Shown piece by piece: positions 1 to 5,193 of a DNA stretch of 7,801 nt (position 1 is its first letter; each line of letters starts with the position of its first letter). A program made the translations under genes and the position numbers. The notes under the pieces are model-generated. The model was not told the DNA's origin, ran no database searches, and saw only the letters and a program-made list of their open reading frames with translations. The stretch comes from Gammaproteobacteria bacterium (lineage in GTDB: Bacteria; Pseudomonadota; Gammaproteobacteria; GRL18), in assembly GCA_030632625.1 (NCBI GenBank), contig DAOVUK010000127.1, forward strand, positions 1 to 7,801, read 5' to 3'.

Positions 1-429
1 CGATTTTTAATGCGCATTGTATTGGGCTATCCCGACCGGCACACTGAACGGGGTATTTTAAGCGGTGCTGACCGGCGGGAACTATTACAGACCATCAAGC
101 CTGAATTCAGTACGGAACAGCTGATAAAAATGCAGCAGCAAATTCGAAAAGTCCACATTTCTTCCGCTCTGCTGGATTATGTTCAGGATATTTTACAATT
201 TTCCCGCCATAGCCAGTATTTTCTGACCGGATTATCGCCCCGTGCCGGTCTGGCACTTTTACGGGCAGCACAGGCCTGGGCCTTTATTCATAATCGGGAA
301 ATGGTGATTCCTGATGACATCAAAGCCATTTTACCCTCTATTATTTTACATCGTCTTGTGGTCAGAGATGATCAGAGTCGCAACGAACAGCAGGTAATGA
401 ATTTATTTGATGAACTGCCCATCCCATAA
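1..429 (+). CDS. MoxR-family AAA+ ATPase, C-terminal part (5' end outside window)
   Basis: The reading frame is open from base 1 and starts with Arg-Phe-Leu before the first Met, so the ATG at position 10 is internal and the gene begins upstream of the window. What is visible is the end of the AAA+ core and the helical lid of a MoxR-type ATPase. The opening RFLMRIVLGYPD matches the family's FDRFL.R...GYP segment. A sensor-2-like SPRA motif lies at about residue 80, counted from base 1. The PDDIKAILPSIILHRL segment is the typical lid end. Walker A and B motifs would lie upstream and cannot be checked. MoxR ATPases are thought to act as chaperones remodelling partner proteins, often encoded beside DUF58 and transglutaminase genes. 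Such partners occur in this window but only from 4179 onward, so a functional link is inference. The family assignment is confident; the subfamily is not. Confidence 0.9.
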   Translation, partial: RFLMRIVLGYPDRHTERGILSGADRRELLQTIKPEFSTEQLIKMQQQIRKVHISSALLDYVQDILQFSRHSQYFLTGLSPRAGLALLRAAQAWAFIHNREMVIPDDIKAILPSIILHRLVVRDDQSRNEQQVMNLFDELPIP

Positions 430-435
430 GCAATA

Positions 436-451
436 TTTTGTCATGACAAAA
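436..451. repeat. 16-bp perfect palindrome
   Basis: TTTTGTCATGACAAAA is a perfect palindrome starting 7 bases after the MoxR stop codon. Its core TGTCATGA/TCATGACA recurs in both arms of the larger inverted repeat just downstream (468-475 and 481-488). This makes a shared protein-binding site plausible. No U-run follows, so it does not look like an intrinsic terminator. Confidence 0.6.
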
Positions 452-454
452 GAC

Positions 455-501
455 TTAAATTGATCTATGTCATGATAATTTCATGACATAGATCAATTTA
501 A
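455..501. repeat. Perfect 21-bp inverted repeat with 5-base spacer; candidate operator pair
   Basis: The left arm (455-475) begins TTAAATTGATC and ends ATGTCATGA. The right arm (481-501) is its exact reverse complement, and the spacer is TAATT. Each arm contains TTGATCTATGTCAT, or its complement, which matches 8 of the 10 defined positions of the FNR/Dnr-type box TTGAT-N4-ATCAA. Each arm also contains the TGTCATGA core seen in the palindrome at 436-451. A further ATGACAT lies at 502-508. The structure could be a DNA-level operator, a cruciform, a strong RNA hairpin after the MoxR gene, or one copy of a dispersed palindromic element. No T-run follows either arm, so a standard rho-independent terminator is unlikely. 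The repeat itself is certain; its function is not. Confidence 0.75.
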
Positions 502-601
502 ATGACATAATTCCCTATCAAGATCCTTTTCAGGTGTCTTAAAAAATTTTTATCGCTTATTAATCCAGGCAAAGTATACATTTATTAATAATATTTTAAT
601 A

Positions 602-618
602 TTGGCATATATAGTGCT
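602..618 (+). promoter_or_regulatory. Candidate sigma-54 (-24/-12) promoter for the cytochrome unit
   Basis: TTGGCATATATAGTGCT carries the invariant GG and GC pairs separated by exactly 10 bases, as in the -24/-12 consensus YTGGCACGRNNNTTGCW. The CG after TGGCA and the first T of TTGC are not kept. Transcription would begin near 629-630, about 50 bases before the cytochrome start, and the inverted repeat would lie roughly 130-175 bases upstream, where enhancer-binding activators usually bind. A competing sigma-70 possibility is TATAAT at 638-643, which has no convincing -35 box. In such AT-rich DNA a chance match is quite possible. Confidence 0.35.
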
Positions 619-680
619 GTAGATTCAGTACAAAAAATATAATTAAAAAACCAAAAATACCAAAACCAAAGGAGAATTTT

Positions 681-1292
681 ATGAGGTATCGCTTTTTTTA
701 TTCAATCATCATCAGTTGCTTACTTTTTTTCGGATCAAACAGCTATTCAGCTGATTTAGAAAACGGTAAGGAGCTTTTTAAGTTTTGTACACTTTGCCAT
801 GGTAAAGTCGGTCAGGGAGTTATAGGGGGTGATTTTCCAAAAATTGGAGGCTTACCAGAATATTATTTAGCAGCCCAGATTGATGAATTTGTAGCAGAAA
901 ATCGCTTTAATCCGGCAATGGTCACCATTGGTCGGCTTGATAGCATGACCGATAAAGAAAAAGCAGACCTGGCTGCTTATATTGCATCGATTGATATTCA
1001 GAAACAAGCGCCCACTCTGACCATCCCAACATTTACCGGTAATGCCAAAAAGGGCAAAAAATTATATAAGGGTGATTGTAAAACCTGTCATGGCAAAAAA
1101 GCAGAAGGCCGGGTCAAAAAGAAAGCACCACCAACAGCCTGGCAGTATTCTGAATATTTGTCACGACAAATAGACTTCTTTAAAGCCAAAGATCGCATAC
1201 ACGATAATGATCCAGAAGACGAAACCTTTGATGATTACAGCAAAGAAGAAATCATTGATATTCTGACTTTTATTTCAACTCTTGATGACTAA
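681..1292 (+). CDS. Exported di-haem cytochrome c (cytochrome c4-like)
   Basis: This 203-residue protein has an N-terminal signal peptide (hydrophobic residues 5-20, likely cleavage after SYSA at residue 24), so it should act in the periplasm as an electron carrier. There are two cytochrome c domains with covalent haem motifs CTLCH (36-40) and CKTCH (133-137). The first domain has the c4-like segment NPAM, giving Met80 as a likely axial ligand, followed by an LAAYIAS helix. The second domain contains no methionine at all. His174, in RIHDNDPEDE, is the only obvious alternative ligand, and a five-coordinate haem is also possible. The C-terminal part is acidic. The start is well supported: AAAGGAG lies 6 bases before the ATG. 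The DUF302 gene follows after 23 bp with its own ribosome-binding site, so the two are probably co-transcribed. The redox partner is unknown. Di-haem cytochrome c is certain; c4-like is by domain resemblance only. Confidence 0.92.
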   Translation: MRYRFFYSIIISCLLFFGSNSYSADLENGKELFKFCTLCHGKVGQGVIGGDFPKIGGLPEYYLAAQIDEFVAENRFNPAMVTIGRLDSMTDKEKADLAAYIASIDIQKQAPTLTIPTFTGNAKKGKKLYKGDCKTCHGKKAEGRVKKKAPPTAWQYSEYLSRQIDFFKAKDRIHDNDPEDETFDDYSKEEIIDILTFISTLDD

Positions 1293-1315
1293 TTAATTCA
1301 ACACAAGGATATAAC

Positions 1316-1849
1316 ATGAAATTTTCAAAACTTATCATTCTCGGCATAAGCCTGTTTTCTTCATTAGTTATTCTGAGTCAAAACAGCGTTGCTCAGGAAC
1401 TTGTTCAAAAAGCCAAACTGATGCCGCAAATTATTGATGTGTCCAATTCAGTGTTAAAAATGCCTCTGGATAAAGGCGTCAGTGCCCGTGATGCTCACAT
1501 GTCTATTAATCTTAAAGCTGAAGAACTTAATATGAAAAAAGTGGGCTATCTACCGGTATCAGATGAATTGAAAGCACGCGGCCTGCAGCCGCGCCATTTA
1601 GAAATTTTCCAGTTTTGTAATCCGGAAGATGCCATGAAAATGGTTGAATTCAACACCCTTTATGCAGCCTATATGCCTTGCAGAATTGCTTTGGTTGAAG
1701 ATGAAGAAGGACACCTCTGGTTACAAATGATCAATCTGGATATGATTATTGATAAATACCCATTACCAGAAGGTTTGAGAAAAATCGCTATCACCATTAA
1801 TTCTCAGATGCTGCAAATTATTACTGCTGGTGTTAAGGGAAGTTTCTAG
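1316..1849 (+). CDS. Exported DUF302-family protein
   Basis: This 177-residue protein carries a signal peptide: a Lys start, a hydrophobic stretch at about residues 6-21, and likely cleavage after SVAQ or nearby. The mature part looks like a DUF302 domain. FQFCNP (Cys101), MPCRIALVEDEEG (Cys122) and the following strand with MINLDMI correspond to the conserved 'CNP' and 'PC' segments of that family. DUF302 has no established biochemical role, so no activity is assigned. The protein is rich in Met, and its two Cys residues sit where the family conserves them. They might bind a metal or cofactor, or form a disulfide, which is inference. AAGGA 6 bases before the ATG supports the start. It lies 23 bp behind the cytochrome gene and is followed by a strong terminator, so the pair forms a closed unit and the products may work together in the periplasm. 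Confidence 0.8.
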   Translation: MKFSKLIILGISLFSSLVILSQNSVAQELVQKAKLMPQIIDVSNSVLKMPLDKGVSARDAHMSINLKAEELNMKKVGYLPVSDELKARGLQPRHLEIFQFCNPEDAMKMVEFNTLYAAYMPCRIALVEDEEGHLWLQMINLDMIIDKYPLPEGLRKIAITINSQMLQIITAGVKGSF

Positions 1850-1882
1850 GAGCCGATTTTACAAGTAATTAACAGCCCCTAA

Positions 1883-1919
1883 AGCCCCGGAGCAAATAAT
1901 ATTTGCCCGGGGCTTTTTT
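1883..1919 (+). terminator. Intrinsic terminator of the cytochrome/DUF302 unit
   Basis: The left arm AGCCCCGG-(A)-GCAAAT pairs with ATTTGCCCGGGGCT, giving 14 base pairs with one bulged A (1891) and an AAT loop. Six T residues follow (1914-1919, the first of which pairs). This is a textbook rho-independent terminator 33 bases after the DUF302 stop codon. It isolates rpsA from upstream transcription. Confidence 0.93.
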
Positions 1920-2048
1920 GATCAGGAATGCTCTTATACTGCATAGCACAGCAAAAGTAGGCGCTCTTAGGCGTGGATGTGTAACCAGGGGCACTTTCTG
2001 AGGGTATGGAGCCGTGAAATGAAAAAACATTTTTTCATTCATAAGTTT

Positions 2049-2077
2049 TTGATCGCCAAGGAAAACACTGTTACAAT
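2049..2077 (+). promoter_or_regulatory. Sigma-70 promoter upstream of rpsA
   Basis: TTGATC (2049-2054) and TACAAT (2072-2077) are separated by exactly 17 bases and match the -35 and -10 consensus at 4 of 6 and 5 of 6 positions. Transcription would start near 2084. The bases just after the -10 box include GCCC, the sort of G+C-containing discriminator found at stringently controlled ribosomal promoters. This would give an untranslated leader of about 300 bases. No better promoter lies between the terminator at 1919 and the gene, though AT-rich weaker ones cannot be excluded. Confidence 0.6.
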
Positions 2078-2188
2078 ATATGCCCTTCTATATTATGCTT
2101 TGCATATTTGAAGCACGTAATTTTCTTCTGTTTTACGGCTAATAGTCACAAACAGAAACTATAACCGTTTGATTTTTAACTTTTTTAA

Positions 2189-2234
2189 CAGATAAAAACT
2201 AAAAAAGATTGATACGTAATTTAGTTTTTATCTG
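2189..2234 (+). promoter_or_regulatory. rpsA leader hairpin 1 (15-bp perfect stem)
   Basis: CAGATAAAAACTAAA (2189-2203) pairs perfectly with 2220-2234, leaving a 16-base loop that contains GATTGATACG. No T-run follows, so termination is not expected. It lies in the transcribed leader and may serve autoregulation by S1 or mRNA stability. Such a role is inferred from the known structured leaders of gammaproteobacterial rpsA genes, not shown by the sequence. Confidence 0.5.
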
Positions 2235-2330
2235 GAATCTTAACTATTCAAACACCTTAATCGCCCCTGTTTTATCAGGCCTGTTTATTACAGACTTGCT
2301 ATAAAAACGGGATTTGAATATTTATTAACT

Positions 2331-2350
2331 GTAAAAACGTCAGTTTTTAC
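2331..2350 (+). promoter_or_regulatory. rpsA leader hairpin near the ribosome-binding site
   Basis: GTAAAAAC (2331-2338) and GTTTTTAC (2343-2350) form a perfect 8-bp stem around the tetraloop GTCA. It ends 27 bases before the AAGGA ribosome-binding sequence at 2378-2382. Two smaller hairpins precede it, CCTG/CAGG (2266-2279) and CTGT/ACAG (2281-2293). The group resembles, in general layout only, the multi-hairpin translation initiation region of E. coli rpsA through which S1 represses its own synthesis. Confidence 0.45.
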
Positions 2351-2391
2351 CACAACATGTGATCAGAATTTTTGGTCAAGGATATACCCGA

Positions 2392-4050
2392 ATGAGCGAG
2401 AGCTTTGCTGAATTATTTGAAGAAAGTCTAAAAAAGACAGAAATGAAACCAGGTGCACTGGTAACAGGTGTTATTGTCAGTATCGACAACGATTTTGTCG
2501 TTGTTAACGCTGGCCTGAAATCTGAGGGTGTTATTCCTCTACACCAGTTCGCCAGTGATGGTGAAATCAACGTTGGTGATGAAGTAGAAGTCTCTCTGGA
2601 TACCATTGAAGATGGCTATGGTGAAACACGTCTATCTCGTGAAAAAGCGAAACGTGCTGCAGCCTGGATTCGTCTTGATAAGGCATTTGATGCTGATGAA
2701 ACCGTTACTGGTACTATTGTTGACAAGAACAAAGGTGGTTTCACTGTACAACTTGGCGAAATCAGCGCTTTCCTGCCTGGTTCATTAGTCGATGTTCGCC
2801 CAATACGCGATGCTTCATACCTTGAAGGCAAAGAACTTGAATTTAAAGTTATCAAGCTGGACCAGAAACGCAACAACATTGTTGTTTCCCGTCGTGCTGT
2901 TCTTGAAATTGCTAATTCAGCAGAACGTGAAAAGTTACTTGAGAACCTTGAAGAAGGTCAGACTGTTAAAGGTATCGTTAAGAACCTGACTGACTATGGT
3001 GCTTTCATTGATTTAGGTGGTGTTGACGGTCTGCTGCACATTACTGATATGTCCTGGAAACGCGTCAAGCATCCTAGCGAAATTATTTCAGTTGGTGATG
3101 AAATTGATGTTAAAGTGCTTAAATATGATCGTGAGCGTACTCGTGTATCACTTGGCCTGAAGCAAACCGGCGAAGATCCATGGTCGAAGATCAAAGAACG
3201 TTATGCTGAAGGTACTCGCCTCAATGGTAAGGTGACTAACCTGGCTGACTACGGTTGTTTCGTTGAAATCGAAGAAGGCATAGAAGGTCTGGTTCACGTA
3301 TCTGAAATGGACTGGACTAATAAGAATATCCACCCATCTAAAGTCTGTAATGTCGGTGATGAAGTTGAAGTCATGGTACAGGACATCGATCCGGAACGTC
3401 GTCGTATTTCTTTAAGTATGAAGCAATGTTCACAAAGCCCATGGGAAGTATTCTCAGCAACACACACAAAGGGTGATAAAGTGACCGGGAAGATTAAATC
3501 AATCACTGATTTTGGTCTGTTTATTGGTCTGGAAGGCGGCATTGATGGTTTAATTCATCTTTCTGATATCGCCTGGAATGCTTCTGGTGAAGATGAAATT
3601 ACCGGCTTTAATAAAGGTGACGAACTGGAAGCTGTGGTTCTGGAAATTGATTCAGAGCGTGGCCGTATCTCTCTGGGTATTAAGCAGCTTGATCAGGATC
3701 CATTCTCAACTTATGTCGCCGCTAATCCAAAAGGCTCCGTTGTTACAGGTACCGTTAAAGAAGTTAATGCCCGTGGTGCAGTAATTGAATTAGCTGAAAA
3801 TGTTGACGCAAGCTTACGAGTTTCTGAAATTTCTCAGGAGCGGGTTGAAGATGCATCCACAGTATTAAAAGTGGGTGATGAAGTTGAAGCCAAGTTTATT
3901 GGTGTTGACCGTAAGAGCCGGGTTATAAACCTGTCAATCAAAGCGAAAGATGTTGCTGAAGAAGCTGAAGTTATGTCAGGATACACCGACGGTGGTTCTG
4001 CAACGACTTCTCTGGGTGACTTGTTAAAAGATCAGCTCAGCAAGAAGTAA
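2392..4050 (+). CDS. rpsA: 30S ribosomal protein S1
   Basis: This encodes 552 residues (E. coli S1 has 557) containing six S1/OB-fold RNA-binding repeats at about residues 20-87, 105-171, 192-260, 277-347, 364-434 and 451-520. The first two would anchor the protein to the 30S subunit and the rest bind mRNA during initiation. Hallmarks include [13 protein letters not shown] at the start, [57 protein letters not shown] and [15 protein letters not shown]. The C-terminus ends [14 protein letters not shown] chose the ATG at 2392 because [12 protein letters not shown] aligns with the known N-terminus and AAGGA lies 9 bases upstream. An in-frame GTG at 2359 would add 11 residues that the family lacks. 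The usual neighbours cmk and ihfB are absent. The gene is flanked by terminators on both sides and appears monocistronic. Its leader hairpins suggest autoregulation. Confidence 0.98.
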   Translation: MSESFAELFEESLKKTEMKPGALVTGVIVSIDNDFVVVNAGLKSEGVIPLHQFASDGEINVGDEVEVSLDTIEDGYGETRLSREKAKRAAAWIRLDKAFDADETVTGTIVDKNKGGFTVQLGEISAFLPGSLVDVRPIRDASYLEGKELEFKVIKLDQKRNNIVVSRRAVLEIANSAEREKLLENLEEGQTVKGIVKNLTDYGAFIDLGGVDGLLHITDMSWKRVKHPSEIISVGDEIDVKVLKYDRERTRVSLGLKQTGEDPWSKIKERYAEGTRLNGKVTNLADYGCFVEIEEGIEGLVHVSEMDWTNKNIHPSKVCNVGDEVEVMVQDIDPERRRISLSMKQCSQSPWEVFSATHTKGDKVTGKIKSITDFGLFIGLEGGIDGLIHLSDIAWNASGEDEITGFNKGDELEAVVLEIDSERGRISLGIKQLDQDPFSTYVAANPKGSVVTGTVKEVNARGAVIELAENVDASLRVSEISQERVEDASTVLKVGDEVEAKFIGVDRKSRVINLSIKAKDVAEEAEVMSGYTDGGSATTSLGDLLKDQLSKK

Positions 4051-4083
4051 ACAGCTGCTCTAAACAGCAAAAAAATGCAGTAT

Positions 4084-4112
4084 AAAAAAGGGAGTTAACC
4101 ACTCCCTTTTTT
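4084..4112 (+). terminator. Intrinsic terminator after rpsA
   Basis: GGGAGT (4090-4095) pairs with ACTCCC (4101-4106) around a TAACC loop. The stem is extended by six A residues upstream pairing with the six-T run downstream (4107-4112). The A-run/T-run symmetry means it could work in both directions. It lies 33 bases after the rpsA stop codon and implies that the DUF58 gene needs its own promoter within 4113-4178. Confidence 0.92.
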
Positions 4113-4178
4113 ATGCACTATTAAAAATTATATCCCCTCCCCCTTTCTTTAACTTCACAATCATTCTATTATTTTATA

Positions 4179-5180
4179 ATGGACATATCAGTCAAACTAC
4201 AAAATTGGTTGCTTAAACGGGTTTCTCATAAAGATTCTGCGCTACTGACATCTAAAAGTATTTACATATTACCCACCAAAGAAGGTATTATTTATGCTGT
4301 TCTGGTCATATTAATATTATCGGCAGCTATTAATTTTAATAATTCCCTGATTTTTTTCTGCGCTTTTCTAATGGCTGGTATCGGCATTATCTCCATGCAT
4401 ATGACTCAGCAGAATTTACTCAATCTGCAATTTTCTATTGCTCATGTAACACCTGTTTTCTGTTGTCAGAATATCAGCTTACCTCTGGTTATCAGTCAGT
4501 CTGCTGCTGACTCAATCCAAAGAAAAAATAACTCAGCGAAATATTCTATCGCCATACAATTCTCACATCAACAGGCACTGAATCCTTCCCAGTCTTCTGA
4601 TATCTTTTTACAAAAATTAACCGATGTGCGATATGGTGAGCAAACACTGCTGCCTTTATCCAGTCCAACGACTCAACGCGGGCCATTTGAATTACCGCCA
4701 TTAACTATTTCCACGCTTTACCCTTTAGGCTTATTTCGTGCCTGGACTAATATCCAGCTTAATAATGATGCTGTTATTTATCCCAGGCCAAGCAAAAAAT
4801 TTAATCATGTGCCTCAAAGTGGTTCAAATAGCGAAGGACAGGGTGCAAAAGGACGTGGTTTTGATGATTTCAGCGGTTTTAAAAGTTATCAGCCAGGAGA
4901 ATCCTTAAAGCACATTCACTGGAAAGCTTATGCCCGTGAACAGGGACTTTTAAGCAAAACCTTCTCAGGTGGCAATAATCATGAATACTGGCTGGACTGG
5001 AATGAATTAAGTGGTGATATTGAAAGACGACTCAGTCAGTTATGTCGTTTAATCATCGATGCCGAAGATCAGGGTGATCGATATGGTTTAATAATACCTG
5101 GAAGCACCATTAACATCAGTCAGGGACAATTGCATCAGCATCAATGCCTCAAAGCACTGGCGCTCTATCAGGTTTATTAG
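4179..5180 (+). CDS. DUF58 membrane protein
   Basis: This 333-residue protein has two N-terminal membrane helices (about 37-51 and 56-73) after the conserved ILPTKEG turn. The DUF58 signature follows at roughly residues 223-255: GRGFDDFSGFKSYQPGESLK, then HIHWKAYAREQGLLSKTF. Most of the remaining protein should lie outside the membrane; DUF58 parts resemble von Willebrand A-like folds in some members. The family is commonly encoded between a MoxR ATPase and a transglutaminase, and is thought to take part in envelope assembly, but no activity is established. The ATG at 4179 fits the family N-terminus, yet no Shine-Dalgarno sequence precedes it, and the bases around it spell TATAAT (4175-4180), so the true start could be a nearby alternative such as TTG at 4209. 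The transglutaminase gene follows after 13 bp, indicating an operon. Confidence 0.9.
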   Translation: MDISVKLQNWLLKRVSHKDSALLTSKSIYILPTKEGIIYAVLVILILSAAINFNNSLIFFCAFLMAGIGIISMHMTQQNLLNLQFSIAHVTPVFCCQNISLPLVISQSAADSIQRKNNSAKYSIAIQFSHQQALNPSQSSDIFLQKLTDVRYGEQTLLPLSSPTTQRGPFELPPLTISTLYPLGLFRAWTNIQLNNDAVIYPRPSKKFNHVPQSGSNSEGQGAKGRGFDDFSGFKSYQPGESLKHIHWKAYAREQGLLSKTFSGGNNHEYWLDWNELSGDIERRLSQLCRLIIDAEDQGDRYGLIIPGSTINISQGQLHQHQCLKALALYQVY

Positions 5181-5193
5181 TAAAAGGTTCATT

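Larger units (their letters stand above)
1850..2391 (+). other. Long intergenic region: terminator, rpsA promoter and structured leader
   Basis: These 542 bases hold no convincing gene. In order they contain the terminator of the cytochrome/DUF302 unit (1883-1919), a somewhat more GC-rich stretch with no recognised content (1920-2015), an AT hairpin at 2018-2039, a sigma-70 promoter (2049-2077), and an rpsA leader of about 300 bases with hairpins at 2189-2234, 2266-2293 and 2331-2350. A 30-codon reading frame at 2019-2111 has a GGAG 7 bases upstream but nothing else in its favour. I do not recognise a known riboswitch or small RNA here. Confidence 0.6.

Noticed and set aside
455..501. Inverted repeat as an intrinsic terminator for the MoxR gene
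   Set aside because: The stem is AT-rich and no T-run follows on either strand, so a standard rho-independent terminator is unlikely. A rho-independent-like role in RNA cannot be fully excluded.
1920..2015. Possible riboswitch or small RNA in the more GC-rich stretch after the terminator
   Set aside because: I could not fold a convincing conserved core or match it to a known class, and it lies upstream of the likely rpsA transcription start.
2018..2039. AATGAAAAAA/TTTTTTCATT hairpin as a terminator
   Set aside because: It is made almost only of A-T pairs with a 2-base loop and has no T-run after it. The real terminator of the upstream unit is at 1883-1919.
2359..2391. In-frame GTG that would lengthen S1 by 11 residues
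   Set aside because: The family N-terminus begins at MSESFAELF (ATG at 2392), which has AAGGA upstream. The extension has no counterpart in S1.
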